Notes: generated by a model from the sequence alone, not told the origin. Shown: positions 15,317 to 23,463, numbered from the stretch's first letter. The stretch: DNA of 25,395 nucleotides from DASVLX01 sp035552275 (GCA_035552275.1 DASZLR010000009.1:1-25395); one strand, 5' to 3'. Translations and numbers: made by a program.

Positions 15317-15330
15317 CCGAGGGGGCCATC

Positions 15331-16059
15331 ATGGTCGTCGAATATGTCCGCTACCGCATTCCGGAGGACCGTCGCGCCGCGTTCGAGGACGCCTACCGCG
15401 CCGCCGGCCGATCGCTGCGCGCCTCACCGCACTGCCTCCGTTACGAACTCGCGCACGGCGTCGAGGAACCGGACAACTATGTGCTGCGGATCGAGTGGGA
15501 CTCGGTCGAGGGGCACGAGTCCGGCTTCCGCGCCAGCCCCGAGTTCGCCGAGTTCTTCGCCGCGGTCAAGCCGTTCTTCGCCGACATCGCCGAGATGAAG
15601 CACTACGCGGTGACCGATGTCGCCGGCGAGCGGCCGACGATCTACGAGTTCGCTGGCGGTGCACCGGCATTCCGCGAACTGACCGAGGTCTTCTACGCCA
15701 AGGTGCTGGCGGATCCGTTGCTGGCGCCGGTGTTCGAGCATTTCACCCCGGAGCACGTGACCAAGGTCGCCGTCTGGCTGGGCGAGGTGTTCGGCGGCCC
15801 GGCGGACTACTCGACCGGCCACGGCGGCCATCGCGATGTGCTGACCCGGCACCTGGGCCTGGCGATCACCGAGGAACAACGCATCCGCTGGGTCGAACTG
15901 ATGATGGCGTCGGCGCGTCAGGTGCTACCGGCGAACGATGTGCTGCGACGCCGGTTTGGCGAGTACATCGAGTGGGGCACCGCGATCGCCCGGGACGTGT
16001 CCCAGCCCGGCGGCGACATCGGCGATCCCGGCCCGGTGCCGCAGTGGTCGTGGGAGTAA
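15331..16059 (+). CDS. ABM monooxygenase-like domain fused to truncated haemoglobin
   Basis: A 242-residue two-domain protein. Residues 1-95 form an antibiotic-biosynthesis-monooxygenase-type dimeric alpha/beta barrel (MVVEYVRYRIPEDRRAAFE, then NYVLRIEWDSVEGHESGFR and FRASPEFAEFF). Residues about 102-225 are a truncated haemoglobin: FYAKVLADPLLAPVF is the B-C helix region, Phe135/Phe138 lie near the haem edge, and EHVTKVAVWLGEVFGGP is the E helix. His174 in TRHLGL is the likely proximal ligand and Trp187 a conserved G-helix tryptophan. ABM-globin fusions are known from actinobacteria; group II is the likely class. The start is ATG 15331 with GAGGGGG upstream. The pairing suggests oxygen- or NO-linked chemistry on a small organic substrate, but this is inference. 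Confidence 0.88.
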   Translation: MVVEYVRYRIPEDRRAAFEDAYRAAGRSLRASPHCLRYELAHGVEEPDNYVLRIEWDSVEGHESGFRASPEFAEFFAAVKPFFADIAEMKHYAVTDVAGERPTIYEFAGGAPAFRELTEVFYAKVLADPLLAPVFEHFTPEHVTKVAVWLGEVFGGPADYSTGHGGHRDVLTRHLGLAITEEQRIRWVELMMASARQVLPANDVLRRRFGEYIEWGTAIARDVSQPGGDIGDPGPVPQWSWE

Positions 16060-16072
16060 CTGGCGACAGGTG

Positions 16073-17044
16073 TCACTTCGGTGAGATGGACCAGTACGCC
16101 GAGATCGAGTTGTCCGCATTGGACGGTGGCCAGAGGAACTGGTTGTAGCGGGTGTCGTTGTCGACAAACCGCTTCAGCCAGGCGATCGCGACCTTGGCGA
16201 TCGTGGTGTTCGGCAGGGTCGGTGTGACGTGGCTGCCGCCGGCGATCTCCAGATACGCCTTGGGCCCGGCGGTGGGCAGGGTCTGGTAGAACGGCCGCGC
16301 GTAGTTGGCCGGCGGCGCGATGATGTCGTCCTGCGCGCCCACGACCAACGTCGGCACCTTGACCGTGGCCCACGTCGCGGTCGGGTTGTCCCACGGCGCG
16401 AGCGCGATCGCCGCCTTGAGCACCGGCCACGCGTTGGCCGCTTCCAGCGCGCCGCCGCCGCCGTAGGAATGGCCCAGCACGGCCAGCCGGTGGGGATCGA
16501 CACGGTCCTTCACCCCGCTGGCCGACGTGAGATAGCGCAGTGCGGCGCCGAGTTGGGCGGCCCGGCTGCCGGTCGAATCGGTCAACGTGAGCGTGTCGAT
16601 GGTGAACACGACGAAGCCTTGGGACGCCAATCGCGGCCCGTACCAACTGATGTCGGGCTGGCCGCCGTTGAGGCCGGGCGCGATCGCGGCGGCGCCGAAG
16701 GTGCCTTGGCTGGTGTCCGTCGGGTAATAGACGGTGCCGCCGCCGAATCCCGACACGGTGCCGGCCGGCACGGTGAGTTCGGCGGTGCCGAACGGCCCGA
16801 CCGCGGCTTCGATACTGGCCTCCGTCGGGTCCGGGCCGCGCTGGTCGGGATTGGTCGAGGTGGTGGGGATCGTCGGGACTGGGGTGACCGGACTGCCGGT
16901 GGACGGCGGCGTGGTGGTCGCGCCGGCCGAGGCCGGCTGCTGGACGGCCACCACGACGATGCCGGTGAGGCCGGCGATCAGTGCCAGGACAGCGAGCAGG
17001 GTCGACCGGCGCGATCGGTTGGATCTCCCGGTCCGGGTCGACAT
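16073..17044 (-). CDS. Secreted cutinase / polyester-hydrolase-family alpha/beta hydrolase
   Basis: The 323-residue product has an N-terminal hydrophobic signal (about 14-34) ending QPASA-G at 40/41, a Thr/Pro linker (42-66), and a mature domain closely patterned on actinobacterial type-I cutinases and PET hydrolases: DQRGPDPTEASIEA, SGFGGGTVYYP, GFVVFTIDTLTL, KAAIALAPW and WLKRFVDNDTRYNQFL. The triad is Ser193 (GHSYGGGG), Asp240 (GAQDDIIAP) and His272 (GGSHVTP), and Trp218 of the substrate wall is kept. Differences are Leu125 where the oxyanion-hole Tyr/Phe usually stands, Tyr194 in place of Met after the nucleophile, and no cysteine at all, so the C-terminal disulfide is missing. It probably hydrolyses esters outside the cell; polyester activity is untested. 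It converges on the globin gene with a 13-bp gap. Confidence 0.9.
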   Translation of the reverse strand: MSTRTGRSNRSRRSTLLAVLALIAGLTGIVVVAVQQPASAGATTTPPSTGSPVTPVPTIPTTSTNPDQRGPDPTEASIEAAVGPFGTAELTVPAGTVSGFGGGTVYYPTDTSQGTFGAAAIAPGLNGGQPDISWYGPRLASQGFVVFTIDTLTLTDSTGSRAAQLGAALRYLTSASGVKDRVDPHRLAVLGHSYGGGGALEAANAWPVLKAAIALAPWDNPTATWATVKVPTLVVGAQDDIIAPPANYARPFYQTLPTAGPKAYLEIAGGSHVTPTLPNTTIAKVAIAWLKRFVDNDTRYNQFLWPPSNADNSISAYWSISPK

Positions 17045-17059
17045 GGCGGTAGAGATTAC

Positions 17060-17569
17060 CTATCCGCTGGTCACTGCGTCCAGCAGCGGTTCCCACGGCT
17101 GGTCGGGCGGCTCGTCGGCCACCTGCACACCGGCCGCCCGCAGCATCGCCAGGTGCCCTGACCAGGCCGGATGCGCCCGATACGGCTCGCCGGCCTGCGG
17201 TCGCAACACCACCGGCACGCCGGGTGTGCCGATCGCCTCACCCACCTGGGTGAGGGCCTGGTTGTCGCAGATGCCCAGTGCCAGCTTGGCAACCGAATTC
17301 GCGGTGGCCGGTACGAACAGGCAGGCGTCCGGAGTGCGATATGGCTTCGGTTCGGTGGGCAGTCGCGTGGTAGACCGCACCGGTAGGTCGGTCAGCTCCC
17401 GCAGCCGGTCCAGTTCGCCGGCTGCGTCCAGCCAACGCCCGGCCGTCGGCGTGACGGTCACCGCGAGCCGCCAGCCGCGCCGCACCGCAGGCTCGGCGAC
17501 TTCGACCCGCAACCGGCGCTCGACGCCGGCCGCACCGGAGGCCACCAGCAGCAACAGCCGATCCGTCAT
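17060..17569 (-). CDS. HFCD-type flavoprotein
   Basis: A 169-residue flavin-binding Rossmann-like protein of the PF02441 family, which includes phosphopantothenoylcysteine decarboxylase and lantibiotic decarboxylases. The opening strand LLLLVASGAAGV (5-16) and VTVTPTAGRWL (37-47) follow the family order. FVPATANSVAKLALGICDNQ at 85-104 is the flavin/substrate loop, with PATANS in the place of the usual PASANT. The active-site His of the true decarboxylases is not obvious, so the reaction is uncertain. The start is ATG 17569, overlapping the rsmB stop by 4 nt (ATGA). This flavoprotein is a regular neighbour of rsmB and rpe in actinobacteria. Confidence 0.85.
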   Translation of the reverse strand: MTDRLLLLVASGAAGVERRLRVEVAEPAVRRGWRLAVTVTPTAGRWLDAAGELDRLRELTDLPVRSTTRLPTEPKPYRTPDACLFVPATANSVAKLALGICDNQALTQVGEAIGTPGVPVVLRPQAGEPYRAHPAWSGHLAMLRAAGVQVADEPPDQPWEPLLDAVTSG

Positions 17570-19008
17570 GTGGCCGGACGGACCGGACGACGCAGCAGGG
17601 CGCAGAACATCGCGTCGGTGCCCTGCCGGTACGGCCACAGCTGCACGTACGGACCGTCACCCAGGTCCGACACGCCGGGAAAACACTCGCGGGCGTCCAG
17701 CCGCTGCGCGCCGCTGTCCGCGAGCACGCCGTCCACCAGCTCAGTGGTCTCCGGCAGGTGCGGCGTGCACACCACGTACGCCACCACGCCGCCGGGCCGG
17801 ACCAGCCGCAGCGCCGACATGAGCAATTCCCGTTGCAGGGCAACCAGTTCCGGCACGTCTTCGGGTCGCCGTCGCCAGCGGGCCTCCGGCCGGCGGCGCA
17901 GCGCGCCGAGCCCGGTGCACGGCGCGTCGACCAGCACCCGGTCGTATTCGCCCGGCGGGAGGCCGGGATCGCGTCCATCAACCACGTGCACGGTGACCGG
18001 CAGCCCGCTGGTGGCCTTGCGCACCAGATCGGCGCGATGCGGGGCGTGCTCGACGGCGTCCACCGTGCCGCCGTTCATCCGGACCAGCGCGCCGAGCAGC
18101 GCGGCCTTGCCGCCCGGTCCGGCGCACAGATCCAGCCACCGCTCGTCCGGGCCGGTCAGTTCGGCCCTGGTCAGCGCCAGCGCGCACAACTGGCTGCCCT
18201 CGTCCTGCACCGCGGCCAGCTTCTCGCGCACCGGATCAAGGTCAGCCGGATCGCCGGCGCCGGCATCCAGCCGCACCCCGTACGGCGAGTACGGCGCTTC
18301 CTCGCCGCCGGTCATCGCGGCCAGTTCCTCGGCGCTCACCTCGCCCGGCCGGGCGGCCAGGTGCACGGCGGGCCGCTCGTCGTCGGCGGTCAGTGCGGCC
18401 GCGAGCTCGTTCTCGTTGTCGCCCAAGGCTTTGCCGAACGCTTCGGCGATCCAGCGCGGGTGCGCGGTCGCGACGGCCAGGTAGCCGATCGGGTCGGTCT
18501 CCCGGTCCGGGGCGAGTTGGTCCACCCAGGCCCGCTCGTCCTGCTCCGAGACCTTGCGCAGCACGGCGTTCACCAGGCCGGCGACCGGACTGCCGGCCGT
18601 GCTCCTGGCCAGGTCGACGGTGGCCGCGACAGCGGCGTGCGGAGGAATCCTGGTGCGCAGCAACTGATAGCAGCCCAGCCGCAGCACATCCAGCGCCGGA
18701 CCATCCAATGCGGACAGTGGCCGGTCCACGCAGACAGCCAGAATCTGGTCCAAGAGCCCCTGTGCCCGGCACGCGCCATAGGCGAGTTCGGTGGCCAGGG
18801 CGGCATCGCGGCCGGTGATCCGGCGCTGCCGCAGCAGTCCCGGCAACACCAGATTGGCGTAGGCATCCCGTTCCCGGACCGCCCGCAGGGTGTCCAGGGC
18901 GGCCAGCCGGGCCGGGTCGTCGGCCGGCGGCCGCTCCGGACCGCGCCGCCGGCCCGGTGGGCGGGGCCGCCGTGGTCGGGATGGCTTGCGCGGCATGGAC
19001 TCTGTCAT
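17566..19008 (-). CDS. rsmB: 16S rRNA (cytosine-967-C5)-methyltransferase
   Basis: RsmB (Sun/Fmu) methylates C967 of 16S rRNA using S-adenosylmethionine. An N-terminal NusB-like RNA-binding domain (about 33-170) begins RLAALDTLRAVRERDAYANL. The catalytic domain has DLCAGPGGKAALL for SAM binding, DAPCTGLGALRRRPE with Cys364 (release cysteine), and VAYVVCTPHLPET with Cys414, the position of the nucleophile; here the usual Thr-Cys pair reads Val-Cys. The N-terminus is a basic arginine/proline stretch (residues 6-28). ATG 19008 overlaps the fmt stop by 4 nt; the open frame further upstream is only the fmt shadow. The length is 480 residues. Confidence 0.96.
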   Translation of the reverse strand: MTESMPRKPSRPRRPRPPGRRRGPERPPADDPARLAALDTLRAVRERDAYANLVLPGLLRQRRITGRDAALATELAYGACRAQGLLDQILAVCVDRPLSALDGPALDVLRLGCYQLLRTRIPPHAAVAATVDLARSTAGSPVAGLVNAVLRKVSEQDERAWVDQLAPDRETDPIGYLAVATAHPRWIAEAFGKALGDNENELAAALTADDERPAVHLAARPGEVSAEELAAMTGGEEAPYSPYGVRLDAGAGDPADLDPVREKLAAVQDEGSQLCALALTRAELTGPDERWLDLCAGPGGKAALLGALVRMNGGTVDAVEHAPHRADLVRKATSGLPVTVHVVDGRDPGLPPGEYDRVLVDAPCTGLGALRRRPEARWRRRPEDVPELVALQRELLMSALRLVRPGGVVAYVVCTPHLPETTELVDGVLADSGAQRLDARECFPGVSDLGDGPYVQLWPYRQGTDAMFCALLRRPVRPAT

Positions 19009-19931
19009 GTCAGCCGCTCCCCTGGTTCGATGCGCGCGCCGCGCGCCCAGTCCGGTGCGGGCATCAGCTTCTTCCCCTGCGCGCGAACGTCGCCGAGCGC
19101 CACCGGTGCGGTCGCGGTACCGACCAGCACCCGGTGGCGCTCCACCACCAGTTCGCCGGGCGCTGGTGACGGCCCGTCCACCGGCAGCACCGGGCCGAGC
19201 TTGATCCGCTCGTCCCGGAAGTTCGCCCACGCGCCCGGCTCCGGAGTCACCGAGCGCACGATTCGGTCCACCGCGACGGCCGGTAGCCCGAAGTCCACTT
19301 TGGCGTCCTCGACGGTCACCTTCGGCGCGTAACTGACCCCGTCCTGGGGTTGGTCGACGGCGTTCAGCGCGCCGTCCTCGATGCCGTCCAGCACGTCCCG
19401 GAGCAGGGTCGCGCCGGCGTCGGCCAACCGGTCCAGCAACTCGCCGGCGGTGTCGGTCGGCCGGATCGGCTCGGTCAGCACGCCGAACACCGGGCCGGCG
19501 TCGAGCGCCTTGACGATCTGGAACACGCTCGCGCCGGTGATCTCGTCGCCATGCCGGATCGCGGCCTGCACCGGCGCCGCGCCGCGCCAGGCGGGCAGCA
19601 CCGAGAAATGCAGGTTGACCCAGCCAAGCTTCGGGACGTCCAGCGCCGACTGCGGCAGCAGCGCGCCGAACGCGACCACCGGGCAGCAGTCCGGTTCGAG
19701 TTCGGCCAGCCGGGCCAGGAAATCGGGGTCACCGGCGCGGCGCGGGGTAAGCACCTCGATGCCGTGCTCCTCGGCCAGCGCGCCGACCGGTGAGCGCACC
19801 AGCTTTCGGCCGCGGCCGGCGGGCGCGTCCGGCCGGGTCACGACGGCGGCCACCTCGTGCCGGGGCGAGTCGAGCAGCGCGCGGAGCGAGGGCAGCGCCA
19901 CCTCGGGCGTGCCGGCGAAAACCAGCCGCAT
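19005..19931 (-). CDS. fmt: Methionyl-tRNA formyltransferase
   Basis: Fmt formylates initiator Met-tRNA using 10-formyltetrahydrofolate. The N-terminus MRLVFAGTPEVALPSL is diagnostic. The catalytic residues fall at the textbook positions Asn106 and His108 (VNLHFSVLPAWRGAAP) and Asp144 (VKALDAGP). The C-terminal OB-like tRNA-binding domain (about 205-308) is complete, with the usual APKVTVEDAKVDF segment near 222-234. The start is ATG 19931, only 2 nt after the def stop, and the gene ends in a 4-nt overlap with rsmB. Pairing with def is functional: one adds and the other removes the formyl group of nascent proteins. Confidence 0.97.
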   Translation of the reverse strand: MRLVFAGTPEVALPSLRALLDSPRHEVAAVVTRPDAPAGRGRKLVRSPVGALAEEHGIEVLTPRRAGDPDFLARLAELEPDCCPVVAFGALLPQSALDVPKLGWVNLHFSVLPAWRGAAPVQAAIRHGDEITGASVFQIVKALDAGPVFGVLTEPIRPTDTAGELLDRLADAGATLLRDVLDGIEDGALNAVDQPQDGVSYAPKVTVEDAKVDFGLPAVAVDRIVRSVTPEPGAWANFRDERIKLGPVLPVDGPSPAPGELVVERHRVLVGTATAPVALGDVRAQGKKLMPAPDWARGARIEPGERLT

Positions 19932-19933
19932 GG

Positions 19934-20479
19934 TCAGCGCGCCCCGAACAGCGGATGCGGGCTCTGCTTGACGACCGGGACCGCGCCCTCGAACCACTCG
20001 GCCTGCCGGATCTCGCGCATCGCCTGCTTGCGGGTCTCCGCGTCCAGCCGGTCCACGAACAGCACGCCGTCCAGGTGATCTGTCTCATGCTGGATGCACC
20101 GGGCGAGCTTGTGTGTTCCCTCAACGGTGACGGGCTCGCCGTGCTCGTTCCAACCGGTCGCGACCACGTGCTCGTGCCGGCGGCAGTCCCAGGCCAGGCC
20201 GGGAATGGACAGGCAGCCCTCGGGGCCTTCCTGATAACCATCGCCGAGGACGTTCCAGGTCGGGTTGACGATGTGCCCTTCCCCGCCGTCGCAGTGATAG
20301 GTGAACACGCGCAGGCCGACGCCGAGCTGCGGCGCGGCCAGGCCGGCGCCGCCCTCGTCGGACATGGTGTCCCACAGGTCGCGGATCAGGACGCGCAGTT
20401 CCCTGTCGAAGTCCACGACCTCGGCGGCGCGGGTGCGCAGCACCGGATCACCGAACAGGCGAATCGGCTGAACCGTCAA
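19934..20479 (-). CDS. def: Peptide deformylase
   Basis: Def removes the N-formyl group from nascent proteins. All three motifs are present: GAGLAAPQ at 44-51, EGCLSIPG at 87-94 with metal ligand Cys89, and CIQHETDHLDG at 128-138 with His131, Glu132 and His135. The protein is 181 residues, with a C-terminal extension containing an ETRKQAMREIRQAEWF helix. The start is most likely TTG at 20479, giving (M)TVQPIRLFGDPVLR, the normal family N-terminus, with GAGGGG about five bases upstream. The next ATG lies beyond residue 35 and would remove essential structure. It lies 48 bp after priA and 2 bp before fmt. Confidence 0.95.
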   Translation of the reverse strand: MTVQPIRLFGDPVLRTRAAEVVDFDRELRVLIRDLWDTMSDEGGAGLAAPQLGVGLRVFTYHCDGGEGHIVNPTWNVLGDGYQEGPEGCLSIPGLAWDCRRHEHVVATGWNEHGEPVTVEGTHKLARCIQHETDHLDGVLFVDRLDAETRKQAMREIRQAEWFEGAVPVVKQSPHPLFGAR

Positions 20480-20527
20480 GGATGCCCCTCACACACAATT
20501 CACTGGAAGTCGTGACCAGTCTACTAA

Positions 20528-22570
20528 TCAGACCAGGTCCAACGGATCGAGCCGGACCCGAACCGGTTCGGCCTCCTTGCGAGCGGTGCGGACCTTGACC
20601 GCGTCCCGCAGCGCCACCGCCAGCGCCCGGCCCTGTTCACGGGGGGCGCGGACCAGCGCCCGTTCCCGTTCCTCGGCCGGCTGCTCACCGGTATACGGCC
20701 GGCCCGGTGGCGGGTCGATCGGCACCGGGCCGAGCACATCCGCGTTCTCGGGCAGCCGCACCGCGTCCAGCAGGTCGGCCAGCGCCGTTGGCGTGCCATC
20801 GACCGTGGCCATCCGAGTGACCGGCGGAAAGCCCAGTTCGGCGCGGCCGGCCAGTTCCTGCGCGGCGTGCCAGGCCGGATCCCAGCGCACCAGCGCCTGA
20901 ACCGGGACCAGCGTCGAGTCGGCGATCACGATCACCCGGCCACCGGCCGACGCGGGCCGGACCAGCGCGGCGGCGGTCAGCCAGCGACGCAGCGTTTCCT
21001 CGCCAGCCCGCAGGTCCGGGCGGGACAGCAGCGCCCAACCGTCCAACAGCAGCGCGGCGCCGTAGCCGGTGGCGGCGACCGGTTCGGCGCCGGGCGTGCA
21101 GACCACCAGCGCGGGCGCATCGTCGACCTCGGCCAACACCTCCGCGCCACCGGAGGTACGCACCGGCACGCCCGGAAAGGCCCGGCCCAGTTCCTCGGCA
21201 GTGCGCCGGGCTCCTACCACGGTGGCCCGCAACCGGCGTGAACCACAGGCAGGGCAACGGAAAGCGGCTTCGGCGGCACCACACCAGCGGCAGGCCGCCG
21301 GCCGTGCCTCCTCGCCGCCACCGCCGGGCAGCGCGAGCGGGCCGGCGCAGCGTCGGCAGCGGGCCGGGGCACGGCACTGCGCGCAGGCGAGGCCCGGCAC
21401 ATACCCTCGGCGCGGCACCTGGATCAGCACCGGGGCGTTCGCGGCAAGCGCCGCGCGAGCCGCCTCAAAGGCGACGGAGGGCAGGCGGGCCGCGCGGGCG
21501 GCCGGGTCGCGGGCGATCTGATCGTCGGTCTCGCCGATCGCGGTGACCCTCGGCGCGGCGGCGCGAACGGTGTCCCGGGCGGCGACGATCTCGTGCGCCC
21601 AGCCGGTGTCGACCAGCAACTGGGATTCGGCGGTGCGGGCGAATCCGGCGATGAGCAGCGCCGCGCCGGTCTGGTGGGCACGCTGCACCAGGACGTCCCG
21701 CACGTGCGGATACGGGGAACGTGGCTCGGCGTGCAGGTCGTCTCCGTCGTCCCAGACCACGAACAGGCCAGGGTCGGCGATCGGGGCGAACATCGCGGCC
21801 CGGGTGCCGATCGCGACGCGGGCCGTGCCGCGCCGGACCGCCAACCAGCGTCGGTACCGTTCGGCTGGGCCAAGATCGGCGGACAACGCCACCACGCCGC
21901 GTTCGCCAAGCTGTTGCGCGCAAGCGGTTTCCAGTCGCGCAACGTCTCGATGGTCGGGCACCACCAGCAGTGCGCCACGACCGCCGCTGGCCGCCATCGC
22001 GGCCGCCTCGGCGAGCCGGGCCGGCCAGTCCTCCATCGGCAACGCCTGCCACACCGCGCGGGCCGGCCGTCCGGCGCGCACGGCGTCCAGAAAGGACGGT
22101 CCGCGCGGCCAGCGATGCCAGGCGTCGATGTTCGGCGGTTCGGGTGGTTCGGCCGGTTCTTTGGGCGACTCGCCTTCAACCCGGCCGTGGCGCGGCGGAA
22201 TGGCGAGCCGGAGCACATCGGCGAGGGTGCCGGCATAACGGTCGGCGATCGTGCGGGCGAGCTTCGCGATCTCCGGCGACAGCACCGGTTCCGGCGACAC
22301 GACGCGTTCCAGGAACGCGAGTTTGCCCTGATGCTCGGATTCCTCGGCACGTTCGAGCAGGTAACCGTCCACAAGTTGCCCGGCGAACCGGACCCTGACC
22401 CGGCAGCCGGGCACGGCGTCGGCATCGAGTTGTTCCGGCACGCGATAGTCGAAGGGGCGGTCGAGGTGGGCCAGCGGCATGTCCACAGCGACCCGCGCGA
22501 CGGACCGACTCCCGGCCGGCCGCCGCTCCCCCCGCCCGGCGACCTTCCCGGTCGTCCTTCCGCTGGTCAC
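20528..22570 (-). CDS. priA: PriA-like replication restart protein (helicase motifs degenerate)
   Basis: PriA recognises stalled forks and reloads the replisome. The 680-residue product has the N-terminal DNA-binding domain (VARVAVDMPLAHLDRPFDY, 24-42). A zinc-binding region follows with eight cysteines at 396, 399, 405, 408, 427, 430, 439 and 442, in the arrangement that binds two zinc ions. The helicase core is decayed: no GxGKT Walker A is present around 170-200, and Walker B reads VVWDDGDD (271-278) instead of the DEEHD type. This agrees with the actinobacterial group annotated as probable PriA without helicase activity. The start is GTG 22570 with no strong ribosome site; initiation a little downstream, near residues 24-31, cannot be excluded. 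It is the first gene of the priA-def-fmt-rsmB block. Confidence 0.93.
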   Translation of the reverse strand: MTSGRTTGKVAGRGERRPAGSRSVARVAVDMPLAHLDRPFDYRVPEQLDADAVPGCRVRVRFAGQLVDGYLLERAEESEHQGKLAFLERVVSPEPVLSPEIAKLARTIADRYAGTLADVLRLAIPPRHGRVEGESPKEPAEPPEPPNIDAWHRWPRGPSFLDAVRAGRPARAVWQALPMEDWPARLAEAAAMAASGGRGALLVVPDHRDVARLETACAQQLGERGVVALSADLGPAERYRRWLAVRRGTARVAIGTRAAMFAPIADPGLFVVWDDGDDLHAEPRSPYPHVRDVLVQRAHQTGAALLIAGFARTAESQLLVDTGWAHEIVAARDTVRAAAPRVTAIGETDDQIARDPAARAARLPSVAFEAARAALAANAPVLIQVPRRGYVPGLACAQCRAPARCRRCAGPLALPGGGGEEARPAACRWCGAAEAAFRCPACGSRRLRATVVGARRTAEELGRAFPGVPVRTSGGAEVLAEVDDAPALVVCTPGAEPVAATGYGAALLLDGWALLSRPDLRAGEETLRRWLTAAALVRPASAGGRVIVIADSTLVPVQALVRWDPAWHAAQELAGRAELGFPPVTRMATVDGTPTALADLLDAVRLPENADVLGPVPIDPPPGRPYTGEQPAEERERALVRAPREQGRALAVALRDAVKVRTARKEAEPVRVRLDPLDLV

Positions 22571-22632
22571 GTAGCGTGTCTACCACGACAGCCGGTACGG
22601 TCCGCCGGCGCTCCACACCTGGAAGGCAGGCG

Positions 22633-23202
22633 ATGGCGGCTCCGGCCCACCACGACCCGACAATCGACCAGATCCTCGAAGTCCACGATCACTTCGACCC
22701 ACCTGGCGGCCTCCGTGCCGAGGTTCTTGAGGGCCGAATCGTCCTGTCGCCAACCTGGACTGGTCGTCACGCTCTGATCTACGCCCGACTCAGCCGGCAG
22801 ATCGACCGCCTGCTACCTGCCGACATGGATTCAGTCAACAACATCACCCTGCATATGGCGGCCACCAACGAGCGATACGTGCCCGATCTCGTGGTCATGG
22901 CCCTGGATAAGCTCGACTCGGATGACTGGCTGTGTCACGCCGAGGACGCGCGACTGGTCGCGGAGATCGTGGCATCATCAAGCGCCCGCGATGATCGTGT
23001 CGTCAAGGTCCGGGGCTACGCCGCCTCCGGTGTTCCGATCTATCTGCTGGTCGACCCGTTGGACAACACGGTCACGCTGTTCACGTCGCCTGCCGGCGAG
23101 TCGTACCGACAGGCGCACCGGTTGTCTTTCGGCGCGATGCTCTCACTGCCGCAACCCTTCGCGGGCGAGATCGACACCTCGGAATTCAGCCCACGTCGCT
23201 GA
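22633..23202 (+). CDS. Uma2-family (DUF820) nuclease-fold protein
   Basis: A 189-residue protein of the Uma2/DUF820 family, which has the PD-(D/E)xK restriction-endonuclease fold and is abundant in actinobacteria and cyanobacteria without a defined role. The core runs from RAEVLEGRIVLSP (28-40), through VPDLVVMAL with Asp85 (83-91), to LVAEIVASSS with Glu111 (108-117). DDRVVKVRGYAASGVPIYLLVDP (120-142, by position) carries Lys125. These residues form the usual acidic cluster, so it may be catalytically competent. ATG 22633 is preferred because GGAAGG precedes it; a longer frame from 22576 would overlap the likely priA promoter. It is divergent from priA and ends just before a strong hairpin. 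Confidence 0.88.
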   Translation: MAAPAHHDPTIDQILEVHDHFDPPGGLRAEVLEGRIVLSPTWTGRHALIYARLSRQIDRLLPADMDSVNNITLHMAATNERYVPDLVVMALDKLDSDDWLCHAEDARLVAEIVASSSARDDRVVKVRGYAASGVPIYLLVDPLDNTVTLFTSPAGESYRQAHRLSFGAMLSLPQPFAGEIDTSEFSPRR

Positions 23203-23203
23203 A

Positions 23204-23243
23204 ACGAGATGAGGGCACCGCACGCGCGGCACCCTCATCTCGT
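23204..23243. terminator. Strong bidirectional terminator hairpin
   Basis: ACGAGATGAGGG (23204-23215) pairs exactly with CCCTCATCTCGT (23232-23243). Inside, after a symmetric CA/CA bulge, CCGC pairs with GCGG around an ACGC loop. It lies between the convergent stops at 23202 (Uma2) and 23254, and very likely ends transcription from both sides. Confidence 0.85.
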
Positions 23244-23253
23244 GATGTCTCGA

Positions 23254-23463
23254 TCAGGAGCCCGCGACTGCCAAGGATTTCGCGCGGGCCTGCTCAAGAG
23301 TCTTTTCGGCCACGGCGATGAATTCGCTCAGCGAGTCCTGGTCGAAGACCTGCACCAACTCGTCGTCCGCACCGAAGTAGAAGATGATCTCGTCGGGCTG
23401 GGCAGAACTGGTGATCTTGGCGCCAGACTCGATCTTGGCAAAGCCGGCGACGTGACAGCTCAT
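23254..23463 (-). CDS. Small acidic protein, second gene of a micro-operon
   Basis: A 69-residue protein of unknown function. The first half looks like short beta strands (MSCHVAGFAKIE, PDEIIFYFG), followed by ADDELVQVFDQDSLSEFIAVAEKTLEQA, an acidic turn leading into an amphipathic helix. ATG at 23463 overlaps the stop of the upstream membrane gene by 4 nt (ATGA), which strongly supports expression of both from one transcript. It ends just before the hairpin at 23204-23243. I recognise no named family; the strand-then-helix pattern resembles small conserved actinobacterial proteins near XRE-DUF397 loci, but that is an impression only. Confidence 0.75.
   Translation of the reverse strand: MSCHVAGFAKIESGAKITSSAQPDEIIFYFGADDELVQVFDQDSLSEFIAVAEKTLEQARAKSLAVAGS

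Noticed and set aside
14286..16148. Rightward 620-codon open frame across VOC, MarR and globin genes
   Set aside because: It lies antisense to or out of frame with three recognised proteins and shows no domain of its own.
17045..17059. Pseudogene or missing gene between the cutinase and flavoprotein genes
   Set aside because: Only 15 bp separate the two genes, so there is no room for a gene or remnant.
22576..22632. N-terminal extension of the Uma2 gene
   Set aside because: ATG 22633 has a good ribosome site and the extension would start 6 bp from the priA start codon in the divergent promoter.
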